The notes under the pieces: model-generated
What the model was told of the DNA's origin: nothing
Databases searched by the model: none
Seen by the model: the letters and a program-made list of their open reading frames with translations, nothing else
Shown here: positions 8,629 to 17,366 of the stretch, in pieces
Numbering within the stretch: position 1 is the first letter of the stretch
Layout: each line of letters opens with the position of its first letter
Translations under genes and position numbers: made by a program
NCBI GenBank assembly: GCA_034432375.1
Contig: DAOUCA010000177.1
Coordinates: 62,001-126,000 of the forward strand
Direction: 5' to 3'
DNA length: 64,000 nucleotides
Origin: JAHBVH01 sp034432375
GTDB taxonomy: Bacteria > Chloroflexota > Anaerolineae > Caldilineales > Caldilineaceae

Positions 8629-9744
8629 TTGCAAATCATCGAACGTGGCATCCTAAGCCGCAGCCAACCACATAGCGACCGCGCCAACCTGACCTTCGCC
8701 ACCGTGACTGCGCTGGCCAATGGCACGCTACTGGCAACCTGGCGCGCTGGCTCAACCAAAGACGCCGATGATGAAACCATCGAATTTGCCCGTTCTAGCG
8801 ATCAGGGGCAAAGCTGGAGTGCGCCGTGGCGCCCCTTTCCCAGCCCCGCCGTGGATGGCAAAGCGGGCACTCTCAAACTCTGTTATCTGACCGAGTTGAG
8901 CCCAAGCCATCTGATCGCCGCGTCAATGTGGATCGACCGCACGAGTTATCCCGGCAAGCCGCTCTTCAACGCCGAGACAGAGGGCTGTCTGCCGATGTCG
9001 ATCCTCCTAGCCGACTCGCATGATCAGGGGGCAACGTGGTCGCCCTGGCGCGTGGTGCCGATGGCTGCCGCAATTGGCCCTGCTAGCCTGACAAGCCCCC
9101 TGCTCAAATTGGCGAATGGTGCATTGGCGATGAGTATCGAGACAAACAAAACCTATCTTGACCGTACGCGCTGGATGCAGAAGGTGCTCTTCTTTCACTC
9201 GCTAGATCAAGGGCAAACATGGGAATTGCCGGTGGTCGCAGGCGAAGATCCCACCGGGCGTATCTTCAACTGGGATCTACGCTGCGGCGTGGCCCCCAAT
9301 GGCACTGTCGTCACCTTTGCCTGGAGCTATGACACCCAGACTACAAGCTATCTGAACATCCACCGCCGCATTAGTCGCGATCATGGCCGGAGTTGGTCCG
9401 CAGCGGTCGATCTCGGCTTTGCCGATCAGGCGGCGCGACCGGCGATGCTGGCTGATGGCCGTGTGCTGCTCGCCTATGTGGATCGCTTTCAAAGCCACGC
9501 CATCCACGCTCGCCTGGCGCCAACGGTCGATGCACCTTTTGATCCAACGAGTGATGTTATAATCTACACCCACGCCGAGGCGGCCAAAGCGGATGACAAT
9601 ACCGGTGAATTGCTAGCCGAAATGGGGCTGTGGAGTTTTGGTCTGCCCTACGCCGAAGCGTTGCCCAATGGCGAAGTGCTGGTCGTTTACTATGCCGGGA
9701 CAAATACGGCCATGGATCTGCATTGGGCGCGGTTACAGCTTTAG
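8629..9744 (+). CDS. sialidase/BNR-repeat family protein
   Basis: A 371-residue six-bladed propeller protein with four Asp-box repeats of the type S.D.G..W at residues 56-63, 130-137, 191-198 and 249-256. Such repeats occur in sialidases (GH33) and related sugar-binding enzymes. No signal peptide is visible, so a cytoplasmic role is likely. The apparent start is TTG at 8629 with a weak AGGAC upstream, because no in-frame ATG is close by. The catalytic Arg triad and Tyr/Glu pair of true sialidases could not be assigned with certainty. Confidence 0.65.
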   Translation: MQIIERGILSRSQPHSDRANLTFATVTALANGTLLATWRAGSTKDADDETIEFARSSDQGQSWSAPWRPFPSPAVDGKAGTLKLCYLTELSPSHLIAASMWIDRTSYPGKPLFNAETEGCLPMSILLADSHDQGATWSPWRVVPMAAAIGPASLTSPLLKLANGALAMSIETNKTYLDRTRWMQKVLFFHSLDQGQTWELPVVAGEDPTGRIFNWDLRCGVAPNGTVVTFAWSYDTQTTSYLNIHRRISRDHGRSWSAAVDLGFADQAARPAMLADGRVLLAYVDRFQSHAIHARLAPTVDAPFDPTSDVIIYTHAEAAKADDNTGELLAEMGLWSFGLPYAEALPNGEVLVVYYAGTNTAMDLHWARLQL

Positions 9745-9835
9745 GGTCTGTCCAGAAATAAAGTAGTCAATTGTACGGACACGGTGTACCGTGTCCGTAC
9801 GGAAAAATTCTCCAAGTTATTTCTGGACAGGCCCT
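9743..9835. repeat. double palindrome: inner GTACGGACACGGT hairpin in a 19-bp outer stem
   Basis: Outer arms at 9743-9761 and 9817-9835 (TCTGTCCAGAAATAA and complement, one mismatch) enclose an inner hairpin with 13-bp perfect arms (9773-9785, 9788-9800). The outer arm starts inside the sialidase stop codon, so the structure could end transcription. Confidence 0.75.
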
Positions 9836-9854
9836 TAGGTCATTCCAAAGAAAT

Positions 9855-9933
9855 AATGATCCACGAAGTCACACAAAGACACACGAAGATTCATCTTTTC
9901 TTCGTGAACCTTCGTGCCTCTTCGTGGATCATT
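9855..9933. repeat. foldback repeat, TCCACGAAG family
   Basis: Perfect 14-bp inverted termini AATGATCCACGAAG (9855-9868) and its complement (9920-9933). It is a second copy of the family seen at 1534-1686. Confidence 0.8.
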
Positions 9934-9965
9934 TAAATTTTTTAATTCTCATTAAAGGAAACACA

Positions 9966-10748
9966 ATGCGTAAAAGTAAAATGCTCGAAAAATTCCGCGC
10001 CGGTAATTTTGCCCGCGTCTGTGGCCTCGGCCATTATTTGCCTTTCTTTATTCGCTACGCCAGCCAATTCAACTTCGATGGTATCTGGCTTGATCTGGAA
10101 CATCGCGCGATGGATCCGCGCGAGGTGCAGTCGATGATTATGATGTGCCACCACAATGATATCGACTGTATGGTGCGCCCACCAACGTTGGAGCGCACCA
10201 AACTTTATCGTTATCTTGAAGATGGGGCGGCGGGCTTTTTAGTACCGCTCGTTTCGGAGCCACAGATGGCCGCCGATCTCGTGCAGGCGATCAAGTATCC
10301 GCCGCTCGGTAACCGCGGCATGGATGGTGCGGGGCACGATGGCGATTATGGCATTGGGGTCTGGTATCCAGAGAGCACCTATAATGTTGACGCCAACCAT
10401 GAGACCTTTCTCCTCACGCAAGTCGAGACGCTGCAAGCGGTGGCCAATGCCGAGGAGATCGCCTCGATCGAGGGCGTCGACGGCCTTTTTCTTGGCCCGG
10501 CTGATCTCACCTTGCGGATTGCCAGTGGCCCCGCCGGTCATGGCCTGACGATGGCAAAAGCGATTGAAACAGTGGCCGCAGCAGCAGAGAAATATAACAA
10601 GGTGTGGGGGATTACTGCCGGCTCACTCGACGAGATCCAGCGTTATCGGGCGATGGGTGCGCAGATCGTGCCGTGGGGCGGTGACTTTGCCCTGATGAAT
10701 GTGCTGAAACAATGCAGCGCTGATCTCGATCAGGTGCCGGGGGCCTAG
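9966..10748 (+). CDS. HpcH/HpaI-family class II aldolase
   Basis: A 260-residue metal-dependent aldolase that cleaves 2-keto-3-deoxy sugar acids or related keto acids into pyruvate and an aldehyde. Key features are LDLEHR (42-47) with the catalytic histidine H46, RP at 71-72, the metal ligand E154 in QVET, and D180 in LGPADL. The start at 9966 has taaagga upstream; a longer extension lies in repeat DNA. The gene fits well with an upstream mannonate-dehydratase-like enzyme that would produce a keto-deoxy sugar acid. It is followed 4 bp later by an oxidoreductase gene. Confidence 0.8.
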   Translation: MRKSKMLEKFRAGNFARVCGLGHYLPFFIRYASQFNFDGIWLDLEHRAMDPREVQSMIMMCHHNDIDCMVRPPTLERTKLYRYLEDGAAGFLVPLVSEPQMAADLVQAIKYPPLGNRGMDGAGHDGDYGIGVWYPESTYNVDANHETFLLTQVETLQAVANAEEIASIEGVDGLFLGPADLTLRIASGPAGHGLTMAKAIETVAAAAEKYNKVWGITAGSLDEIQRYRAMGAQIVPWGGDFALMNVLKQCSADLDQVPGA

Positions 10749-10752
10749 GCAG

Positions 10753-11949
10753 ATGCGATCGGCGACTGCCTTGATCATCGGTGGCGGCGTGATCGGCTTG
10801 AGCAGCGCCTATCATCTGGCGCGTAAGGGCTTTGGGCGCGTGCTCTTGGTAGAGAAAGATCAGATCGGCGCGGGGTCGAGCAGCCGCGCTGGGGGCATTA
10901 TCACGAGCTTGCTTTGGAGTGAGACAGGCGTCTTGGCACGCAAGATTAGCCTCGATCTCTATCGGGAACTCTCCGACGATCTGCCCGGCTATCGCTTTCA
11001 GGATGTGGGCTGCCTCAATCTCTTCGACCCACCTTCGTGGCCAGAACGCACCGCACTGTTGCCACTCTATGATCGGCTGGCGGTGCCCTACGAAATTCTC
11101 AATGCTCAGGAGTTGCGCTATCGCTGGCCCGCGTTGACGCCCGACGAAGAAATCATCGGTCTTTATGATCCACTGGGTGGCTACAGCGAGCCCGATGCTT
11201 ACGTACCGGCACTGGCGCGCCGTGTGCAAACGTTAGGTGTTGAGTTGCGCGAAGGAGTCACTGTCACCGGATTTGTCGAGCAGAATGGACGAATCGCCGG
11301 GGTCACCACGCCCGATGGTCCGATTGCTGCTGACGTGGTGCTCTGTACCACCCACGCCTGGACAAACAACCTGCTGACCGGCTTGGGGATCACGATTCCC
11401 ATGAAAGCTTTTGTCCACCAGCGCTACCTGACAACGCCCCTATCCGCGCCCGTTGCCATCCCGGCGATCAACGCCAATCCGCAAGGGGGCTATATTCGGC
11501 CAGCCACGGGCAACCGGTTGCTGGCTGGTGGCGAAACGCCTACACGCACGGAGTATCGGGTCGCCGCGCCCACCTTTCAGATGGGTGAGTTGGCTGCACC
11601 GGAGGAGGTCAAAGCGGATCTTTCAACCAATCTAACGCCGTTGCTCCCTGCAGTAGCGCAGACGACTTGGGCTGCGGAGCAGGTTGGGCTGATCTGTTTC
11701 TCGATGGATGGCGAACCGCTTCTTGGCTCGCTTGAGCGTTACCCCGGCCTTTTGCTCGGTTGCGCGTTTCATTCGGGGGGCTTTGCCTACAATCCAGTCG
11801 CTGGGCTCTTGTTGGCGGAATTGGCCGTCGACGGCCAGAGCAGTATCGATATCGGTGCCTTCTCACCCAACCGCTTTGCCGCCGCGACCACCGCCGACTA
11901 TCTGGCCACAACGGTGACCCAGGCCCGCGCGGTGCGGCGGCGCCACTAA
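10753..11949 (+). CDS. FAD-dependent oxidoreductase, DAO family
   Basis: A 398-residue flavoprotein with an N-terminal FAD-binding Rossmann motif GGGVIG (10-15) preceding LLVEKD. The arrangement is that of D-amino acid oxidase, sarcosine oxidase and glycine oxidase-like enzymes. Near the C-terminus, LLLGCAFHSGGFAYNP is the usual second FAD contact. It starts 4 bp after the aldolase stop, so the two are probably cotranscribed. With the aminotransferase nearby it may oxidise an amino acid or a hydroxy acid. The substrate is unknown. Confidence 0.78.
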   Translation: MRSATALIIGGGVIGLSSAYHLARKGFGRVLLVEKDQIGAGSSSRAGGIITSLLWSETGVLARKISLDLYRELSDDLPGYRFQDVGCLNLFDPPSWPERTALLPLYDRLAVPYEILNAQELRYRWPALTPDEEIIGLYDPLGGYSEPDAYVPALARRVQTLGVELREGVTVTGFVEQNGRIAGVTTPDGPIAADVVLCTTHAWTNNLLTGLGITIPMKAFVHQRYLTTPLSAPVAIPAINANPQGGYIRPATGNRLLAGGETPTRTEYRVAAPTFQMGELAAPEEVKADLSTNLTPLLPAVAQTTWAAEQVGLICFSMDGEPLLGSLERYPGLLLGCAFHSGGFAYNPVAGLLLAELAVDGQSSIDIGAFSPNRFAAATTADYLATTVTQARAVRRRH

Positions 11950-12628
11950 GAGACAACGACCTGGATCGGTAGGTCGGTAGATCGGGGCCAGGTACGCGCC
12001 ACCTCGCTGTACGATATTCAAATCAAGTTCAAAACCAGCGTTTTTTTAACGCCTCAATCGCGTGGTAGCGGTGCAAGCGGCTTCGCTCGTTATTAGGAAA
12101 AACGCGGGTTTCCATTCTAGACGCGCTACAACAACGAGAAGTCGCCGCAGCGACCGCGAAAATGCGCCCACTGCGCCAAGCTGGCGTCCCCGGCACCGAA
12201 TAGGTATCCGCTTTCTCGATAGTAGAGCGGCGTTTTAACCCCGTAATAAGGTAAAGTAAAAGCGAGAAAGTAGCTATAGACGTTCAGATAATTTTTCGTA
12301 GGGGCACGGTATACCGTGCCCCTACGAAAAATGGATTCCACCACTGATCTTTTTCTGACGATCTATAGAAATAAAATTGACGTAGCGACGGCTGAGCGGG
12401 TGCCCGCTCAGCCGCCGCTTTCCAAAAACTTTCTCGCTATTGCTTACGACGACAAGACGACAAGACGACAATGTCTCGTCGCTTCTGCAAGCTCACATAC
12501 TTTCGATTCAAACGCCCTGTGATAAAATGTACCAAGGTTCTTGCAATCGTGCCTGTTTCGGTACCGCCGTCATTAACAATTGTCACTTAATTGTTGATCA
12601 GTGATCATTCTCTTAGGTTCAATTTCTT
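11950..12628. other. 679-bp intergenic region with repeats
   Basis: No supported gene. It contains the 42-bp perfect palindrome at 12291-12332 and a 32-nt block (12164-12195) that is the reverse complement, with one mismatch, of part of the permease gene at 52093-52124. GC-rich inverted segments around 12080-12200 suggest an old repeat cluster. Confidence 0.6.
12291..12332. repeat. 42-bp perfect palindrome, GTAGGGGCACGGTATACC core
   Basis: Perfect 21-nt arms centred at 12311/12312. The core CGTAGGGGCACGGTA is shared with 60620-60679 and, with small changes, 62371-62420. The outer arms here are runs ATTTTT/AAAAAT, so it could terminate transcription from both sides. Confidence 0.9.
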
Positions 12629-13495
12629 GTGTCTGCCATTCCCACCGCACATCTACCGGCAACATTGATCGATAGTCATTGCCATCTAGATGTAGAACAA
12701 TTCAATGAAGATCGCAGTGCGGTTTTGGCGCGAGCGGCGGCGGCAGGTGTCGCTACGATTGTCAACCCAGGCATTGATCTCACCCATTGCCGGCAAGCTG
12801 TTGCGCTGGCCGAGGTAGAGGCCCATGTTTATGCTGCGGTTGGCATCCATCCAAACAGCAGCGCCAACGTCGGCACAAAAACAATTGACGCGATCCGCGA
12901 GTTGGCAGCACACCCCAAGGTCGTGGCGATTGGCGAGATCGGGCTTGATTATTACTGGGACAAGGTGCCACCTGCACAACAGGCAATGGTCTTTCGGCAA
13001 CAGTTGGCGCTGGCGGCGGAAGTGGGGCTGCCGGTGATCATTCACAACCGCGATGCAACCATTGACACAATGGCCATTTTGCGCGAGTGGGTAACCGATC
13101 GTGCCACACAGAATTCACCGCTGGCCCAACGGCAGTTTTGGGGAGTGCTCCACGCCTTTGGCGGTGATCTTGCGCTAGCCCACGAAGCCTATACCTTGAA
13201 TTTTATTGTGGGTATCGGTGGCCCCGTGACCTTTCGCAATGCCCGTTCCCTGCATGAAATCGCGCCACAGCTTGATTTGGATCGCCTGATGCTGGAGACC
13301 GACGCACCCTATTTGACGCCCCATCCCTACCGCGGGCAGCGGAACGAACCAGCCTACGTCGCGCTGGTTTGTGCGCAATTGGCACAGTTGCGTGGTGTGG
13401 AACCAGCCCAAATTGCCCAGCAGAGTTCTGCAGTTGCGACAACTTTTTTCGGCTTACCAACTCCGTATGTGGCGGAGGGTTACCCAATAGTCTAG
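12629..13495 (+). CDS. TatD-family metal-dependent deoxyribonuclease
   Basis: A 288-residue TIM-barrel hydrolase of the TatD family, implicated in DNA end processing and 3'-5' exonuclease activity. Metal and active-site motifs are DSHCHLD (15-21), GEIGLDYY, VIIHNRD and the C-terminal LMLETDAPYLTP. The start codon is GTG at 12629, since no suitable ATG lies near the motif. A 13-bp gap separates it from the prenyl synthase gene, suggesting an operon. Confidence 0.85.
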   Translation: MSAIPTAHLPATLIDSHCHLDVEQFNEDRSAVLARAAAAGVATIVNPGIDLTHCRQAVALAEVEAHVYAAVGIHPNSSANVGTKTIDAIRELAAHPKVVAIGEIGLDYYWDKVPPAQQAMVFRQQLALAAEVGLPVIIHNRDATIDTMAILREWVTDRATQNSPLAQRQFWGVLHAFGGDLALAHEAYTLNFIVGIGGPVTFRNARSLHEIAPQLDLDRLMLETDAPYLTPHPYRGQRNEPAYVALVCAQLAQLRGVEPAQIAQQSSAVATTFFGLPTPYVAEGYPIV

Positions 13496-13508
13496 CGAAT
13501 GGCTGCAC

Positions 13509-14594
13509 ATGCGCTCAGCAAATCATCTGAAATCTGTACCAATAGCGACAGGACAGCAATCCGTGGTTGAAACGAAACCGGTCTCCGTGCAAGAATTGCT
13601 GGCACCCGTGCGTGGATCCCTGCAACAGGTCGATGCAAAAATGAAAGCGGTGGATTCCGTCATTTTTGCACCGTTGGCCAATGCTTTTCTCGATCTGATC
13701 GGCAGTGGCGGGAAACGCCTGCGACCGGCGCTGGCCTTGCTAGCTGCGGGGGCCGGTGGGGTTGACGGATCGTCCATTGCACACCGCCATGTCATTGCCC
13801 TGGCCGCCGCCGTCGAAATGTTGCACACGGCAACGCTTGTTCACGACGATGTGATTGATGGGGCCCTCTTACGGCGCGGCGCGCCTACCCTCAACGCGAC
13901 ATGGAGCGGGGGGCTGACCGTACTCGCGGGTAATTATATGTTTGGCACCGCTGCCCATTTTTCCGCCGAAACCGATAACCTACGCGTCATCCGGCTCTTT
14001 AGCAATACGTTGGAAGTGATCGTGACAGGAGAGCTGAATCAGTTACATGCCCGCTATCAATTTGCGCAGCCCAAAGAGATCTATTACCAGCGTATCTATG
14101 CCAAAACAGCCAGCCTCTTCTGTGCCGCCACCGAAGGGGCCGCGATCCTGGCCGATCTCCCCGATGAGACCATTCAAGCACTGCGGGATTACGGCTATCA
14201 TTTTGGCATGGCTTTTCAGATCATCGACGATGTGCTCGATTTTACCAGTGATGAATCGACCCTAGGCAAACCGGCGGGCAGTGATCTCTTGGGCGGGACG
14301 CTGACCCTGCCCTTTTTTCACTATGTGCAGCAACAGCGGGATCCGGCTGGCTACCTGGCCGATCTGACCGCGCAACGCGAACGCGCCGAAGAAGAGGAAG
14401 AGCCGGCGATCTGGCAGACGCTGGTACAAGAAATTGTGGCCGATGTGCGCCAGAGCGCGGCAATCAGCACCGCCCACGCCGAAGCGCTGGACTTTTTAGT
14501 GAAAGCGCGTCAAAATCTTGTACGCTTGTCTGCCTCCGCCTATACCGATTCGCTCTATGGGCTTTGTGATTTTGTCGTACAACGTCACTACTAA
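13509..14594 (+). CDS. polyprenyl diphosphate synthase (heptaprenyl/octaprenyl type)
   Basis: A 361-residue all-helical trans-prenyltransferase that elongates farnesyl or geranylgeranyl diphosphate with isopentenyl diphosphate for quinone side chains. Visible motifs are GSGGKRLRPAL, the first aspartate-rich motif HDDVIDGA, and the second IIDDVLDF. About 40 residues precede the family core. An acidic stretch EEEEEPA near residue 300 is an unusual insertion. Chain length cannot be read from sequence alone, but small residues before the first Asp motif suggest a long product. Confidence 0.85.
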   Translation: MRSANHLKSVPIATGQQSVVETKPVSVQELLAPVRGSLQQVDAKMKAVDSVIFAPLANAFLDLIGSGGKRLRPALALLAAGAGGVDGSSIAHRHVIALAAAVEMLHTATLVHDDVIDGALLRRGAPTLNATWSGGLTVLAGNYMFGTAAHFSAETDNLRVIRLFSNTLEVIVTGELNQLHARYQFAQPKEIYYQRIYAKTASLFCAATEGAAILADLPDETIQALRDYGYHFGMAFQIIDDVLDFTSDESTLGKPAGSDLLGGTLTLPFFHYVQQQRDPAGYLADLTAQRERAEEEEEPAIWQTLVQEIVADVRQSAAISTAHAEALDFLVKARQNLVRLSASAYTDSLYGLCDFVVQRHY

Positions 14595-14705
14595 TCGATA
14601 AAATCCTTAAAAGTCATACAGCTTTTCTCGTGCAAAAGCCATTGAACTCCGTATGACTTTTCAATGATTTGTCTATGCGTTGCCCTCAAGTTCAGGATCC
14701 AAACG

Positions 14706-15854
14706 ATGCACCCAGCGCTTGAAAATCTTGCCCCACCCCCTGCGCCAACCTCGATTGATCTATCGATTATCATTGTCAGTTGGAATGTCTGGCCCCTCCT
14801 GCGTGCCTGTCTGCAATCGATTGCCGCCGTGACAAGTGCCCCTACAACAGCGGTACCTGCGCTTACCGCAGATTCGCCAACCCCAGCAACAGAGTCTGCT
14901 ACAAGCCCATGGCGTTACTATGACTCCCACCAACCATTGCGGCTTGAAGTGATTGTGGTCGACAGCGCCAGCAGCGACGAAACGGTGGCGGCACTACCTA
15001 CGGCCTTCCCTTGGGTGCGTCTGCTGCCGAGTAGCAGCAACCTGGGGTTTACTCGTGGCAACAATTGGGGCTATCGCGAAAGTCGGGGCGACTTTGTCTT
15101 CTTTCTCAATCCCGACACCGAACTGCTCAACCACCAAACACCTGCCTTGCTTGAGGAAGCGCAGGAGCCACCGGTGGTACGCCAAGCGAATGATGCCTTC
15201 ACCCTGCTGCGTCAGGCAATGGCAGACGAACCGACCTTGGGCATGGTCGGCCCACAACTGCGCTATGGAGATCAGCAGTGGCAAAATAGTCGTCGCCGCT
15301 TTCCCACCCATTGGACTGGCTTTTTCGAGAGCACCTGGCTGGGCCAACTGTGGCCAACCAACCCGTGGATACGAGCCATGCACATGCTCGATCAGCCGGC
15401 GGACCAACGCCATGAGGTCGATTGGCTCAATGGTTCCGCACTCTTTTGCCGGCGGACGGCGTTAGAGGCGATTCGTATTGCGGGTGACGCCGGCCCCTTT
15501 GATGAAGGATTCTTTATGTACAGCGAAGAGCTTGATCTCTGCCAACGCATGAAACTGGCCGGCTGGCGCATTGCCTACCTACCCCAAGCGTGCATCCTGC
15601 ACTATGAGGGACGCAGCAGCGAACAGGTTGTCACGCGGCGGCACATCCTCTTCAATACCAGCAAAATCCGCTACTATCAGAAGTATTTCGGCTCCTCTTG
15701 GGCAACCCTCTTACGTGGCTATCTCCTCTTTGAATATCTGCTACAAATTGGCATCGAAGCGACCAAATTGCTCTTGCGCCACAAGCCAGCATTGCGCCGC
15801 GCACGCATTCAGGGCTATGTGGCCATTCTGCGCAGCGGCTTGTCGATTAGCTGA
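14706..15854 (+). CDS. family 2 glycosyltransferase (rhamnosyltransferase-like)
   Basis: A 382-residue GT-A fold transferase, probably acting at the cytoplasmic face in cell-surface polysaccharide assembly. Motifs are LSIIIVSWNV near the N-terminus, GFTRGNNWG, the DxD-like FLNPDTEL and the acceptor-side MYSEELDLCQRMKLAGW. A Pro/Thr/Ala-rich insert of about 35 residues interrupts the first beta-alpha unit, which is unusual. The start at 14706 was chosen over a longer frame beginning at 14664 because the extension lies in non-conserved sequence. Confidence 0.78.
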   Translation: MHPALENLAPPPAPTSIDLSIIIVSWNVWPLLRACLQSIAAVTSAPTTAVPALTADSPTPATESATSPWRYYDSHQPLRLEVIVVDSASSDETVAALPTAFPWVRLLPSSSNLGFTRGNNWGYRESRGDFVFFLNPDTELLNHQTPALLEEAQEPPVVRQANDAFTLLRQAMADEPTLGMVGPQLRYGDQQWQNSRRRFPTHWTGFFESTWLGQLWPTNPWIRAMHMLDQPADQRHEVDWLNGSALFCRRTALEAIRIAGDAGPFDEGFFMYSEELDLCQRMKLAGWRIAYLPQACILHYEGRSSEQVVTRRHILFNTSKIRYYQKYFGSSWATLLRGYLLFEYLLQIGIEATKLLLRHKPALRRARIQGYVAILRSGLSIS

Positions 15855-16039
15855 CTACAACATTTGTCCTCACTGTTAAGATATTGTCATCTACCAAAAC
15901 GCATACATGATGTACCATTTTAGTATAACCAGATTGTTGACCGTGCTACTATCGATCTCTTTGCTGCGTTTGCAATTGTAGACCCCCAATTGCGTTGGGC
16001 CTATACAGTATAAGTTGTATGAAGATAAAGGATCTCCCG

Positions 16040-17113
16040 ATGTCACGTCGAACCGCGCTGCTTTATCCGTCAATGGCACTTACTCTAGGTATTTTGCTGC
16101 TATTGCTGATGAGTTTGTTATTAACTACTGCTGTACAAGCGGCTGACCAGTCCCCTGCTGTCGATGGGGAGGCGGCTGAAGAGTGGCTCTATTCTCCACT
16201 ATTGGCCCAGGCCGTGGCGGATCCGAGTACGGTTACAGATGGGTCGATGATCCATGTCGTGGGGGGGCTTTCGCAAGAGGGGCCATCCAATCGGCATTGG
16301 CAATTTGATCCCACGACCCAGCGCTGGCAGGCTTTGCCTCTCTTACCGGTGCCACGGTCGGACGCCGCTGCAGCGATCATTGGGAATATGCTCTATGTGG
16401 CTGGTGGCTACAACATGTGGTATGGGGGTGCGCTCAGTTATACCCACAGCTACAATCTGACAACGCAACAGTGGATTACCGCCAGTGCGCTCATTACACC
16501 GGTGAGTGGCGCGGCTGGGGTTGTTGTCAATGACGAGTTGATAGTCTTGGGTGGTTTCGATAATATTTCCGAGAGTGCCTACGTTCAGCTATACGATCCT
16601 ATCAAAAACCAGTGGCGTGTGGGTGCCCCCATGCCGGTTTCCCGCAGTGAATTTGATGCCGTGGTACTGGGCAATCTCGTCTATGTGATCGGCGGCAATA
16701 TTATCAGCACAACCGCGCACAGCACGGCAGCAAAGGTAGAATCCATGCCCGCCACACTGGTCTCTACCTATGATCCGCAGACAGAAGAATGGCACACCGT
16801 GGCACCGCTGCCAGCACCGCGTATCGACTTTACGGCAGTGGCGCGCAATGGCAAGATCTATGTTATCGGCGGCACAGATCGCTGGATCACCGGCAGCGCC
16901 CAAAAGGATCTCTTTATCTATGACCCGTTACGCGATGAATGGACGCTGGGGCCAACCCTGCCCAATGCCCGCGCCGGGCTGCGCAGCACACGCTGGGAGA
17001 ATACCATCTTTGTGATTGGTGGCTACGATGATCGTGGCCAGCCCGTCGCCGATGTCAGCTTCTTAGATACCATCGCAGCCACCGTTTTTCTCCCAGTGGT
17101 TAGTGGCAAGTAG
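16040..17113 (+). CDS. secreted kelch-repeat protein
   Basis: A 357-residue exported beta-propeller. The N-terminus is a signal peptide with a long hydrophobic core ending near AVQAADQ. Kelch blades are marked by successive GG motifs (VVGGL, VAGGYN, VLGGFD, VIGGN, VIGGTD, VIGGYD), giving about six blades. The C-terminal TVFLPVVSGK is a short hydrophobic tail found on many Chloroflexi secreted proteins and may be a sorting signal. AAGGAT precedes the chosen ATG, and an upstream ATG at 16019 is also possible. No enzymatic residues were seen, so a binding or scaffold role is likely. Confidence 0.72.
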   Translation: MSRRTALLYPSMALTLGILLLLLMSLLLTTAVQAADQSPAVDGEAAEEWLYSPLLAQAVADPSTVTDGSMIHVVGGLSQEGPSNRHWQFDPTTQRWQALPLLPVPRSDAAAAIIGNMLYVAGGYNMWYGGALSYTHSYNLTTQQWITASALITPVSGAAGVVVNDELIVLGGFDNISESAYVQLYDPIKNQWRVGAPMPVSRSEFDAVVLGNLVYVIGGNIISTTAHSTAAKVESMPATLVSTYDPQTEEWHTVAPLPAPRIDFTAVARNGKIYVIGGTDRWITGSAQKDLFIYDPLRDEWTLGPTLPNARAGLRSTRWENTIFVIGGYDDRGQPVADVSFLDTIAATVFLPVVSGK

Positions 17114-17133
17114 GAGATCGGTTAAATTACTAT

Positions 17134-17323
17134 CTCATGTTACGCAGGAAAGGATTTCCCCACCCTAACCCGCCCCTAGGGGCGGGGAATTGGTCAACTT
17201 TGTGTGAGTTTGGCGGCTTCGCCGCCAAACTCACACAAAGAAAGAAATTTTTCTCCCCTTCTCCCCGTCGCGGGGAGAAGGGGTCGGGGGAAGAGGGGGT
17301 GTCGAATTCGTGCGTAACATGAG
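17134..17323. repeat. 190-bp foldback element with nested hairpins
   Basis: Inverted termini CTCATGTTACGCA (17134-17146) and TGCGTAACATGAG (17311-17323) enclose three further hairpins: CCGCCCC/GGGGCGG, a 19-bp perfect stem at 17198-17240 around CTTCG, and CCCCTTCTCCCCG/CGGGGAGAAGGGG. It lies between two convergent genes. Confidence 0.8.
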
Positions 17324-17366
17324 TTACTATGTTTCATAGACGAAATATAGGTGACGAAACTCGCAA

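Noticed and set aside
12126..12344. A 72-residue leftward frame in the 11950-12628 gap
   Set aside because: It spans the perfect palindrome and the repeat shared with 52093. No ribosome-binding site or domain is seen.
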